A stretch of DNA of 64,000 bases, from NCBI GenBank assembly GCA_947486785.1, contig CANKUU010000001.1:372001-436000 (forward strand), written 5' to 3'. Both the position numbers and the translations under genes were made by a program. Under the pieces are notes generated by a model. The model ran no database searches. It was not told where the DNA came from and saw only the letters and a list, made by a program, of their open reading frames with translations. This document shows positions 16,812 to 24,627 of the stretch, piece by piece (the first letter of the stretch is position 1; every line of letters starts with the position of its first letter). Source of the DNA: an uncultured Flavobacteriaceae bacterium. Its GTDB lineage: Bacteria > Bacteroidota > Bacteroidia > Flavobacteriales > Flavobacteriaceae.

Positions 16812-17879
16812 ATGAAGATGATGTTACGTTTTTTTAAGAATTGCAGTTTAACCATTTTTTTATTTATTTATTTTCAAATTTCTGCGCAAGATAACTTTGG
16901 CTTTGCAAAAGCTGAAAAAGGAGATGGGATACATTCATTACTACGAAGGCAAGGGGTTAACCCTTATGAAGCTTATGATAGGTTTATTGCTTTAAATTAT
17001 GGTAATCTTCGTGATAGCGTTTTTTTGTATGAAGGACGATTGTATAAGATTCCGTTGTTAAAACAAGATACAGTTACTGTTGTAGATACGATTAAGAAAA
17101 AAACCAAAGCGATAAAAACAATACAAGCTAAATCGTATCCTATTTTTGGTGAAAAACATAAAACTGTACTGGCTAAAAGTGATCAACTTAAAAATGCGGT
17201 TTACTATTTAGTTTCAGGGCATGGTGGTCCAGATCCGGGAGCTATGGCGGTACATAACGGAAAGTCTATTGCCGAAGATGAGTATGCATATGACATTACA
17301 CTTCGCTTAGCAAAAGAGTTATTAGCACATGGGGCCGAGGTTTATATTATTATTCAAGATCCCAATGACGGTATTAGAGATGAGCGCTATCTGCCTTTAG
17401 ACCATGATGAGGTTGCTTTGGGTGGTAAGGTTATTCCTCTAAATCAGTCTGCGAGATTAAAGCAACGTGTTACAATTATTAACAATCTACACAGAAAAAA
17501 TAGCGGTAAATTTCAACGATTAATTGTTACTCATGTAGATAGTAGAAGTAAAGGTCAAAATATTGATGTTTTCTTTTATCATCATCAAGAAAGTAAGAAC
17601 GGTAAGAAGTTGGCAGAAAGTATTCATAAAACTTTTGAGAAAAAGTATAAAAAATATCAACCAAATCGCACTTATACAGGTACTTTTCAAGATAGAACGT
17701 CCTTATATTTGGTAAAGAAAACGCATCCAGCGATGACATTTATTGAAATAGGAAACATTAGAAATAAAAAAGATCAAAGGCGAATTTTAGAACCAGATAA
17801 TCGACAGGCTTTAGCGAAATGGATTTCGGAAGGGGTACTTTTAGACTTTAAGGGTGGTGAGATAGGTCGGATAAGATAA
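16812..17879 (+). CDS. N-acetylmuramoyl-L-alanine amidase (Amidase_3) with LysM-like N-terminal part
   Basis: A 355-residue exported protein with a signal peptide ending about QISAQ (residue 25). A region of about 50 residues (KGDGIHSLLRRQGVNPYEAY through LYKIP) is shaped like a LysM peptidoglycan-binding module. The amidase domain begins VSGHGGPDPGA with the zinc His137, followed by the downstream glutamate in KSIAEDEYAYD, the second zinc His in LIVTHVDSRS and the catalytic Glu in TFIEIGNIRN. It would cut the amide between muramic acid and L-alanine during cell-wall turnover or division. It is about 150 bases after the BamA-like gene and has its own candidate promoter. It could be an AmiC-type division amidase. 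Confidence 0.87.
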   Translation: MKMMLRFFKNCSLTIFLFIYFQISAQDNFGFAKAEKGDGIHSLLRRQGVNPYEAYDRFIALNYGNLRDSVFLYEGRLYKIPLLKQDTVTVVDTIKKKTKAIKTIQAKSYPIFGEKHKTVLAKSDQLKNAVYYLVSGHGGPDPGAMAVHNGKSIAEDEYAYDITLRLAKELLAHGAEVYIIIQDPNDGIRDERYLPLDHDEVALGGKVIPLNQSARLKQRVTIINNLHRKNSGKFQRLIVTHVDSRSKGQNIDVFFYHHQESKNGKKLAESIHKTFEKKYKKYQPNRTYTGTFQDRTSLYLVKKTHPAMTFIEIGNIRNKKDQRRILEPDNRQALAKWISEGVLLDFKGGEIGRIR

Positions 17880-17929
17880 TTTTTTTGTTTCGGGTTTTCA
17901 TCTCGAAATTATTTTTCTTTGAATGTAGG

Positions 17930-18646
17930 TTATACTTTATTTTTAAGCAGAATATTTTTTTTGTAGTATTCGTATAATTGTTCGGGGCTTGCACCCATGT
18001 AGTTTTTTAAATGTATAATGCCGTAATGAAATTGTAAACTCAGTTTACCTCGTTCTTCATATCTTCTGGCAGACGTTTTAACTTTGTTAGAAAGCACCTT
18101 AAACCGAGCTAATTTGTATAGTCTTCCTATAAACTCATTGTCTTCATATACGAGGTATTTCTCGTTAAAACCTTTCGATTTTTTGAATAATTCTTTGGTA
18201 ATAAAAAGCGATTGGTCACCTCCACGGCATAGTCTGTTATTAAATTTTGAAAACCAAGCAAAAAATCGTAAAAAAGTACTTTTACTATTAAATTTCATTT
18301 GAAAACAACCGGCAGCGTACCCATTATTTACAGCTTCTAGTATATTACGATCAAAATTTTTAGGAGGAAAAGTGTCAACATGTAAAAAATAAAAGATCTC
18401 ACCTTTGGCATGTTGGGCACCAAAATTCATTTGTTTTGCTCGGCCTTTTTCTGAAATAAAAATTTTTAAAGTATAACGAGAAGCTACTGCAATCGTATCA
18501 TCGAAACTACCGCCATCTACAATTAAAATTTCTTTAATATTTAAAGAAGAACAGTGCGCTGTTAAATACTCTAATAGTTTAGCTACCGAATGCTCTTCAT
18601 TAAGGACAGGAATAATAATACTGAGTTTGGGTTTATTTTGCTTCAT
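17930..18646 (-). CDS. TIGR04283-type arsenosugar-cluster glycosyltransferase (GT2)
   Basis: A 238-residue GT2 enzyme: LSIIIPVLNEEHSVAKLLEYL at the N-terminus (read to position 29), ILIVDGGSFDDT, EKGRAKQMNFGA and FLHVDT (donor and metal binding), then CRGGDQSLF and KYLVYEDNEFIGRL. This combination, especially GRAxQMNxGA and GDQxxF, matches the TIGR04283 subfamily, which NCBI ties to arsenosugar synthesis (rSAM/selenodomain-associated transferase 2). The start overlaps the end of the DUF547 gene by 14 bases. The substrate of this family is not firmly established. Confidence 0.85.
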   Translation of the reverse strand: MKQNKPKLSIIIPVLNEEHSVAKLLEYLTAHCSSLNIKEILIVDGGSFDDTIAVASRYTLKIFISEKGRAKQMNFGAQHAKGEIFYFLHVDTFPPKNFDRNILEAVNNGYAAGCFQMKFNSKSTFLRFFAWFSKFNNRLCRGGDQSLFITKELFKKSKGFNEKYLVYEDNEFIGRLYKLARFKVLSNKVKTSARRYEERGKLSLQFHYGIIHLKNYMGASPEQLYEYYKKNILLKNKV

Positions 18647-19505
18647 TTAAACTCCAATCATATTTAAGGTATTTTAAAGATGCGTTCTCACTTATTTTTA
18701 TAGTAGCAAACAAGTTAATATAATCAATTAAAGAACCATTTTTGGTAAAATCTTTCTTGTACCATTTAAAGATATTAGAAAGTTCTATTTTGTGTTTGGC
18801 AATTAAATTTTTGTCAGAATTATTTATAAAGTCGACCGTAAGTTTTTGTAATTGTGACTCTATTTGGCTAGAGGTAAAGGCTTCATTTAACAACTTCGGA
18901 CACGAGTAAGACGCACAGTTTATGGCGAAATGAACGCGAGGCTCATTCATTTGGCGCAAAACTTTGTGTTCAATATCACCCAAAGAAAATGTTTTTGCCC
19001 CAATTTTTACCCATGCTTTGCTCCAAGGATTTTTAAGATCTTTAATACTTCTTGTAGGATAATTGTTAAGAATTAATTTTACCGTGGCAGCGTTATACAA
19101 GTTAATATAATATGCCAGTTTTTCGTTTTTCGACCAGTTAGTTTTAGGATTGTTTTTTGCCAAATAAAGTAGATAATTATCTAATGTTTCAACTTTAGAT
19201 AATATACCTTTATAATTAACTTCACCTTTAATGTTTACGTAGGTTGCCAAAAGCTTATTCCATACGCTATGGTCAACCCTAGTGTTCGTTTTATCGTTCG
19301 CATTTAATATTGGTGATTCATTAATTTTAATAGCAAGTTGCGCACTATCTTTTTTAGCTTTTACAGCTTTGGCGGGCAGTGGAAGAGTGTCTGAAATCAC
19401 GAATTTTGTACGATCAATTTTGGTTTTAGAAGAACTTGCTTTGTTAACGGTAGGAGCACAAGACAAAGAAAAAAATGTAAAAAGGATAAAAGTTATTTTA
19501 ATCAT
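18633..19505 (-). CDS. DUF547 lipoprotein (second of two)
   Basis: A 290-residue lipoprotein (FFSLSCAP lipobox, lipid Cys16) with an unstructured, lysine-rich linker of about 60 residues and a DUF547 domain. Conserved elements are LAYYINLYNAATVKLIL, NYPTRSIKDL, FSLGDIEHKVLR, NCASYSCPKL and the end YDWSLNEAK, which parallel the shorter DUF547 protein at 11848-12567. DUF547 genes are recurrent neighbours of the TIGR04282/TIGR04283 transferases in Bacteroidetes, but their reaction is unknown. The downstream transferase overlaps it by 14 bases, while a 127-base gap separates it from the phosphorylase gene upstream. Confidence 0.82.
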   Translation of the reverse strand: MIKITFILFTFFSLSCAPTVNKASSSKTKIDRTKFVISDTLPLPAKAVKAKKDSAQLAIKINESPILNANDKTNTRVDHSVWNKLLATYVNIKGEVNYKGILSKVETLDNYLLYLAKNNPKTNWSKNEKLAYYINLYNAATVKLILNNYPTRSIKDLKNPWSKAWVKIGAKTFSLGDIEHKVLRQMNEPRVHFAINCASYSCPKLLNEAFTSSQIESQLQKLTVDFINNSDKNLIAKHKIELSNIFKWYKKDFTKNGSLIDYINLFATIKISENASLKYLKYDWSLNEAK

Positions 19506-19632
19506 TTCAATTTTTGAGATAACAAATTTAAGAGTAAAACAAATGTTCTAATTACTACTTTTAACATAGTAAACCAAAGTAAGAAACATCTTAAAATAGT
19601 ATCCTTTTAAGGATAAATAGCTAAAAATGATC

Positions 19633-20448
19633 TTAGAGTTGTTTTACTAATTCTTTAAAAAGTTTGATCATTTTAGGCTCGGTCTTTTCTGCAATGCTAA
19701 TGATATCTTGAATGTCTACAGGTTGCAGGCAATCTGGATTGCATTCGTCTGTTAAAACAGATACTGCTATAATGGGTAGTCGCAAATGATTTGCAACAAT
19801 CACTTCTGGTACGGTGCTCATACCCACGGCATCGGCACCAAGTGTTTTTAACATTCTATATTCTGCGCGTGTTTCTAGTTGTGGGCCCACAACCGAAGCA
19901 TACACACCTTTTTTAAGCGAAATTTGTTCTGTAGCTGCAATACGCACCAATTTTTCGCGCATAGCAGTATCATATGGGGCCGACATATCGGTAAAGCGAT
20001 CTCCAAATTCTGCAACATTTTTAAACGCTAGAGGTGAACCTCCTTGTAAATTTATATGATCTTCTAATAACATTATATCGCCTTTTTTGAAGTCTAAATT
20101 AATAGCTCCGGCAGCATTAGAGATAAAAAGATTTTTAATGCCTAATTGATGCATAACTCTAATAGGATATGTAATATCCATAAAATCATAACCTTCATAT
20201 AAATGAAAGCGACCTTGCATCACAACAACTTTTTTACCTTCAAAAGAGCCGTAAATTAATTTTCCAGTATGAAACTCAACTGTTGCCAACGGAAAAAAGG
20301 GTATGTGGTTATAATGTGCTTCAATAGAATCTTCTATTTCATGTACTAATTTGCCTAATCCAGTACCGAGAACAATACCAAGTTCAGGAGCTTCAAATCC
20401 TTTGTTTTTTAAGTATTCTACTGATTCGTCTAGTTGTTTTTGTGTCAT
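19633..20448 (-). CDS. punA: Trimeric-type purine nucleoside phosphorylase
   Basis: A 271-residue class-I (trimeric) PNP that splits purine nucleosides with phosphate. Motifs are VLGTGLGKL (phosphate loop), MQGRFHLYEGY, LFISNAAGAIN, and VGPQLETRAEYRML with ADAVGMSTVPEVIVANH. At the base-specificity position the sequence reads VLTDEC with D234, where the human enzyme has N243 in LITNK. In human PNP an N243D change is known to allow adenosine, so this enzyme may accept 6-aminopurines. It sits between TIGR04282 (4-base overlap) and DUF547. In an arsenosugar route a phosphorylase would remove adenine from an arseno-deoxyadenosine. The housekeeping PNP role remains possible. Confidence 0.88.
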   Translation of the reverse strand: MTQKQLDESVEYLKNKGFEAPELGIVLGTGLGKLVHEIEDSIEAHYNHIPFFPLATVEFHTGKLIYGSFEGKKVVVMQGRFHLYEGYDFMDITYPIRVMHQLGIKNLFISNAAGAINLDFKKGDIMLLEDHINLQGGSPLAFKNVAEFGDRFTDMSAPYDTAMREKLVRIAATEQISLKKGVYASVVGPQLETRAEYRMLKTLGADAVGMSTVPEVIVANHLRLPIIAVSVLTDECNPDCLQPVDIQDIISIAEKTEPKMIKLFKELVKQL

Positions 20449-21122
20449 TTTTTCAGGTGTTTTAAAAAAGGCTGAAAGGCAGGCGTTGTAGCTATGTCTT
20501 CATAATGGTCAACATCATTTCTTTGGCTTAAAACCTTTAAATTTTCATTTAATAAGTTGTTTAGCGTGTCTTGCAGAACCGTCTCGGTGCCCCAAGCTTT
20601 GTTCTTAAAAATATCGGTATTAAGAGTAGTCATGCCTAGCAGATAGTAACCCCCATCATCAGCGGGCCCTATGACATAGTTTGCAGTCTTTAAAGCATCA
20701 AAAGCTTCCTCTAAATCAATTTGATTTAAATCATATAAATCACTTCCGATAACGATAATACGTTCAAAGCCAGAGGCAAATCCTTCTTGAAAAGCATTTG
20801 CCATGCGAGCCCCTAAATTAGAGCCTTTTTGTAATTTTTTTTCAAAAATACTGTTTGGCCAAATATCATTTTCCCATATTTCTTCGGAATACCATACTTG
20901 TTTCGCTACATTCAGATTTTTAGTTATGTCGGCGGTGTGGTTTAATAAAAAAGTATAAATTTCTAAGGCACTTTCGGCTCCTACTGTTGCAGCTAATCTA
21001 GTTTTGCATTTACCAAGTTCGGGGTTTCTAGTGAAAATTAGCAATAAGTTTGTAGAGGCGATGTTGTGATAATTTACTGTGGATGCTTCTTTGTTTTTTT
21101 CTTGAGGTAAAATAATGCCCAT
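20445..21122 (-). CDS. TIGR04282-type arsenosugar-cluster transferase
   Basis: A 225-residue nucleotidyl/glycosyltransferase-like protein with LLLIFTRNPELGKCKTRLAA, GSDLYDLNQIDLEEAF, YVIGPADDGGYYLLG and WGTETVLQDTL. These are the marks of TIGR04282 (rSAM/selenodomain-associated transferase 1, also called an arsenosugar biosynthesis glycosyltransferase). Its fold resembles CofC/GlmU-like nucleotidyltransferases. The ATG at 21122 gives an N-terminal extension of about 25 residues before the conserved TNLLLIFTRNP. It overlaps the PNP gene by 4 bases (ATGA type), so the pair is translationally coupled. The biochemical role is not established. Confidence 0.86.
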   Translation of the reverse strand: MGIILPQEKNKEASTVNYHNIASTNLLLIFTRNPELGKCKTRLAATVGAESALEIYTFLLNHTADITKNLNVAKQVWYSEEIWENDIWPNSIFEKKLQKGSNLGARMANAFQEGFASGFERIIVIGSDLYDLNQIDLEEAFDALKTANYVIGPADDGGYYLLGMTTLNTDIFKNKAWGTETVLQDTLNNLLNENLKVLSQRNDVDHYEDIATTPAFQPFLKHLKK

Positions 21123-21177
21123 GAGCTTTATCAGGTTTAGCTAATTAATTTAGAGGATACTAAGATGCTGTTCACTA

Positions 21178-21675
21178 TTAATCATAAACCTTAATACCTT
21201 GGTTTAAATACCTACTCCATTGTTTATTAAAAGTATGAACGCTATCGGTTACGGTAGTTTTATTTTTATAAACAGAATGCCCTTGATTTTTCCATTCAAA
21301 TATACCTCCATATAAATTTTTCACATTCGTGTAGCCAGCTTTTTGAAGCTTTTCACCAATATCTTCAGATCTCACGCCAATAGAGCAATAAACTATAATT
21401 GGAGTGCTCTTGTCTGTAATTTTATGAATTACAGCCTCTTCCTTAAATGATTCGTATCCAACCCAAACGGCATCTTTTAAGTGACTAACTTCATATTCTT
21501 CTTTTTTTCGGGTATCAAAAAATACTGTTTTATCATTGGCTTGCTCCAATTCACTTACAAAGATATAGGGTACGCTGTCAGTATTTAACTGGTTAAGGGC
21601 TTTATCTAATTTTTTTTGCCCTAAAATAGAGGTGTTAACCAATACAAAGGCAATTAAGGAGTACATAAATCTCAT
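21178..21675 (-). CDS. Exported rhodanese-like protein
   Basis: A 165-residue protein with a signal peptide (ending ILGQ, about residue 19) and one rhodanese domain. FFDTRKKEEYEVSHLKDAVWVG leads into it and the active-site loop is VYCSIGVRSEDIG, a six-residue CSIGVRS loop as in sulfur-transfer rhodaneses. It would act in the periplasm. It is the first gene of the leftward run with TIGR04282 and PNP (55-base gap). A possible role is sulfur or thiol handling linked to arsenic chemistry, which is inferred only from its neighbours. Confidence 0.85.
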   Translation of the reverse strand: MRFMYSLIAFVLVNTSILGQKKLDKALNQLNTDSVPYIFVSELEQANDKTVFFDTRKKEEYEVSHLKDAVWVGYESFKEEAVIHKITDKSTPIIVYCSIGVRSEDIGEKLQKAGYTNVKNLYGGIFEWKNQGHSVYKNKTTVTDSVHTFNKQWSRYLNQGIKVYD

Positions 21676-21694
21676 AAATTGTAAAAGTTTATTT

Positions 21695-21702
21695 CAAAGA
21701 TA
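21695..21702 (-). promoter_or_regulatory. Putative -7 element before the rhodanese/TIGR04282 operon
   Basis: CAAAGATA on the plus strand reads TATCTTTG on the minus strand, a full TAnnTTTG match placed 20 bases before the rhodanese start codon. No TTTG/TTG is seen at the expected upstream spacing, so support is partial. Confidence 0.35.
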
Positions 21703-21721
21703 CTATAATGGCGGTCTATAA

Positions 21722-22368
21722 ATAAGGCCCTTGTTCATTAAAAAAATGCTAAAGACCTCGTTCGTAAAACCAATTTGTGTTGCGATGGTTGTTTTTGCCA
21801 AATTATCGCAATCATCAATAGAAAATATGTTGTTATGACTAGTCGTAGTATTATTTTGAACCTTACCACTAGTAGTGTCATTTTTTCGTATTTAGATAGG
21901 TTTATAAGATGCTCAAGTGTTCATAGCTATTGCAACCAATGGTGGCTGTAGCTGTTATCTAAAGGATTTTAAATTGTAGTAATTTTAGTTTTAAGAAATT
22001 ATAAATAATCATGTAGCGAATAGAATTTTAAAAAATGGAGTGTGGTAATCGCACCTTTAGCTTAAGAGATCTAATTTTTTAAAAGTAATAGTGTTATATG
22101 ACAAATTGGTGTTTCAAGTACATGCTATAGCATTATAATTAAAATATTGACGGTTTGCTTAGCAGCCTACTTTACAGCTATGATGACAGAAATCTAAATA
22201 CATTCATAAAATTATTTGTCGGTGTAAGAAGGGCTTGCGACGAATTGTTTTAAAAATATAAAATTTTTTCGCTTGAGATGAATCAATTTTTTTCTTGTAA
22301 ACAGTTGTTGAGATTAATTCATCATAACTTTAGGTATTAAAATGCTGACAATCAAAAAGTTATTGAAA
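21722..22368. other. Long non-coding gap, nothing recognised
   Basis: About 650 bases between the rhodanese gene and the tRNA terminator contain no open frame of useful length on either strand and no repeat, element or hairpin that I can name. A cluster of short ACTAGT/GACTAGTC-like words occurs near 21836-21880. It may be a decayed gene, an untranslated RNA or simple spacer. Confidence 0.5.
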
Positions 22369-22394
22369 CAAAAAATCCTCGCATTTGCGAGGAT
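22369..22394 (-). terminator. Rho-independent terminator of tRNA-Phe
   Basis: A perfect stem ATCCTCGC/GCGAGGAT with a 4-base loop (22375-22394) is followed on the minus strand by a run of T (AAAAAA at 22369-22374 on the plus strand). It begins 6 bases after the tRNA 3' end. Confidence 0.85.
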
Positions 22395-22400
22395 CTATTG

Positions 22401-22473
22401 TGGTGCCTCCAGGAATCGAACCAGGGACACATGGATTTTCAGTCCATTGCTCTACCAACTGAGCTAAGGCACC
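22401..22473 (-). tRNA. tRNA-Phe (anticodon GAA)
   Basis: A 73-base cloverleaf on the minus strand. The acceptor stem GGTGCCT pairs with AGGCACC, the D arm is TAGCTCAGTTGGTAGAGC, the anticodon loop CTGAAAATC reads GAA, and the T loop is TTCGATTC. The discriminator base is A, and CCA is not encoded because the next bases are CAA. It stands alone with its own promoter and terminator. Confidence 0.96.
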
Positions 22474-22490
22474 ATACCCGTAAGGGGCTG

Positions 22491-22521
22491 CAAATATAAT
22501 TTCAAATTTAAGATATACAAA
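22491..22521 (-). promoter_or_regulatory. Promoter of tRNA-Phe
   Basis: On the minus strand TTTG (22521-22518) is followed after exactly 19 bases by TATATTTG (22498-22491), a perfect Bacteroidetes -33/-7 pair. Transcription would begin near 22484, about ten bases before the mature tRNA 5' end at 22473. The coaX gene reads away on the other strand. Confidence 0.8.
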
Positions 22522-22574
22522 CAAAAACATAAAAAAAGGTTCTCTTTTCTTTTACATTTTATAATATTTGTAAT

Positions 22575-23303
22575 ATGAACTTAATTATAGATGTTGGCAA
22601 TACCCTTGTGAAATTAGGGGTTTACGACAAAGAAAAGCTTGTTTATTATGAGGTTTTAAAGAGTAAATATTTTTTTGAACAATTAAAAAAAATATTTTCT
22701 CGCTATTCAGCAATTAATTGGGCAATTGTTTCTGCCGTGGGCAATTTAGAGCAAAAAGACTTAGTAGCGTTATCTGTTTTTTGTAAAGTTCATATACTGA
22801 GTAACGATTCAAAAGTTCCTTTTAAGAACTCATACGCTACACCATATTCGCTCGGTGTAGACCGCATTGCTTTGGCTACGGCAGCTTTTTATCATAACCC
22901 AACGGCAAATACTTTGGTGATAGATGCAGGTACTTGTATCACATATGACATGGTTAATGATTATGGAGAGTATTTGGGTGGGGCAATTTCGCCGGGTATA
23001 AAAATGCGTTACAAAGCACTTCATAACCAGACTAAGAAATTACCCTTTCTTGAACTAGACGACCCCATAGACCTTATTGGTAACTCAACTCAAAGTAGTA
23101 TTCATAGCGGTGTAGTTAATGGTGTTAAAGCGGAAATCGATGGAATAATTGATCAATATGAAAAGCGTTTTAAAGATTTAACAGTTATTTTAACAGGCGG
23201 CGACGCCCATTTTTTGTCAGAACGATTAAAAAATACCATATTTGCGGATTCCAAATTTCTCCTAAAAGGATTAAACTTTTTGTTGGAATACAATAAGCAC
23301 TAA
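22575..23303 (+). CDS. coaX: Type III pantothenate kinase
   Basis: CoaX phosphorylates pantothenate, the first step of coenzyme A synthesis, without the feedback control of CoaA. The 242-residue protein begins MNLIIDVGNTLVKLGVYD (ASKHA phosphate-1 motif DVGNT). It has GVDRIALATAAF, the conserved VIDAGTCITYDMV (adenosine/metal Asp) and GGAISPGIKMRYKAL. It heads a rightward gene run and ends one base before the next gene, so the following outer-membrane protein is co-transcribed. Confidence 0.96.
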   Translation: MNLIIDVGNTLVKLGVYDKEKLVYYEVLKSKYFFEQLKKIFSRYSAINWAIVSAVGNLEQKDLVALSVFCKVHILSNDSKVPFKNSYATPYSLGVDRIALATAAFYHNPTANTLVIDAGTCITYDMVNDYGEYLGGAISPGIKMRYKALHNQTKKLPFLELDDPIDLIGNSTQSSIHSGVVNGVKAEIDGIIDQYEKRFKDLTVILTGGDAHFLSERLKNTIFADSKFLLKGLNFLLEYNKH

Positions 23304-24590
23304 ATGGTTAGAAAAATTGTAATTGCAATAGCCTTCATATTAGCTATTGGTTTAAACGCTCAAGATGGTTCAGTTTCGCCATACTCTTATTTTGGTATTG
23401 GTAATGTTAGAGCTAATAGTTCAATCGAAAATCAAATGATGGGGGGCATAGGTATTTATACAGATAGTATACATGCTAGTTTGTCAAATCCTTCAGGATA
23501 TTCCAAATTAAGACTTACCACCTACGCTGGGGGTATATCGCGAAAAGAGCTAAGCTTAAAAAGTGCATCTGCAAGAGAGAGTAGTAGTGTTAGTTCCTTA
23601 AACTATTTATCCATTGGTTTTCCTATTGCTAAGCGATTAGGTCTCGGTTTTGGATTAAACAGGCGTTCTGCAGTTGGATATAATTTTGAATCAACTGTTT
23701 CAGTTTCAAATGGAGACAATAGCTCTTCCGATGTTCGAAATTTGTACTCCGGTAGTGGTGGCCTTAATAAGGTTTATGTCTCTTTGGGTTACGAATTAAT
23801 TAAAAATTTAAGCATCGGAGTTACGGCTAATTATAATTTTGGCAACTTTGATAATTCGCGAGCGCAAACTATTGAGAATGTTGAGCTTGGAACCTCAGAT
23901 AATAGATTTTCTAGTGTTTCAGGGGTGGATTTAAACTATGCGTTAAATTACGAAAACAAAATCAGTGATAAGCATACATTTTATACCTCTTTACGTGTAA
24001 ATACGCAGGCCAACCTTATCTCTCGTAATAGGAGAACAATTAATTCTTTTTCATCCACTTCTGGATCTGTTAGAGAAGAATTTGAGGTTGACCTTACAGC
24101 TACTGGTTTAGACGAGACAGATTTAAAAATACCTGCAACTACTACTTTTGGTTTAGGTTTTGGGGAAAACAAAAAATGGTTTTTAGGGGGCGAGTATAGT
24201 TTTCAAGAATTGAACACTTTTTCTAATGTCTTTATAGAGGTTGATGATTTTTCTTATCAGGATGCCAAGACATTTGCTCTGGGTGGCTATTATATTCCTG
24301 ATTATACTTCTTTTACAAGTTATTTTAAGCGAATAATCTATAGGGCAGGAATGCGCTATAATCAAACAGGCATGGTAGTAAATCAAAAGGAAATTAATAA
24401 TTTTGGCATAACTTTTGGAGTTGGACTACCGCTAGCCACTAATACGGGGAGTTTTTCTAACGTAAATGTTGGATTCGAAATTGGTCGACGTGGAACAACA
24501 GCTGCTGGATTAATTGAGGAGACCTATTTTAAGTTTAACGTAGGGCTATCTTTAAATGATAGATGGTTTCAAAAAAGAAAAATAAACTAA
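23304..24590 (+). CDS. Outer-membrane beta-barrel protein downstream of coaX
   Basis: A 428-residue exported protein with a signal peptide ending GLNAQ (about residue 19). It then has a long series of amphipathic strands with YSYFGIGNVR and LGLGFGLNRRSAVGYNF near the start, which is a FadL-like or porin-like look. It starts directly after the coaX stop. This coaX/OMP/TPR/LptC order is common in flavobacteria, so a role in outer-membrane assembly or lipid transport is plausible. I cannot name the family. The C-terminus (FQKRKIN) is not the usual aromatic barrel end. Confidence 0.65.
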   Translation: MVRKIVIAIAFILAIGLNAQDGSVSPYSYFGIGNVRANSSIENQMMGGIGIYTDSIHASLSNPSGYSKLRLTTYAGGISRKELSLKSASARESSSVSSLNYLSIGFPIAKRLGLGFGLNRRSAVGYNFESTVSVSNGDNSSSDVRNLYSGSGGLNKVYVSLGYELIKNLSIGVTANYNFGNFDNSRAQTIENVELGTSDNRFSSVSGVDLNYALNYENKISDKHTFYTSLRVNTQANLISRNRRTINSFSSTSGSVREEFEVDLTATGLDETDLKIPATTTFGLGFGENKKWFLGGEYSFQELNTFSNVFIEVDDFSYQDAKTFALGGYYIPDYTSFTSYFKRIIYRAGMRYNQTGMVVNQKEINNFGITFGVGLPLATNTGSFSNVNVGFEIGRRGTTAAGLIEETYFKFNVGLSLNDRWFQKRKIN

Positions 24591-24627
24591 TTTAAATTTA
24601 GTACATTAACCACATAAAATTAAATAT

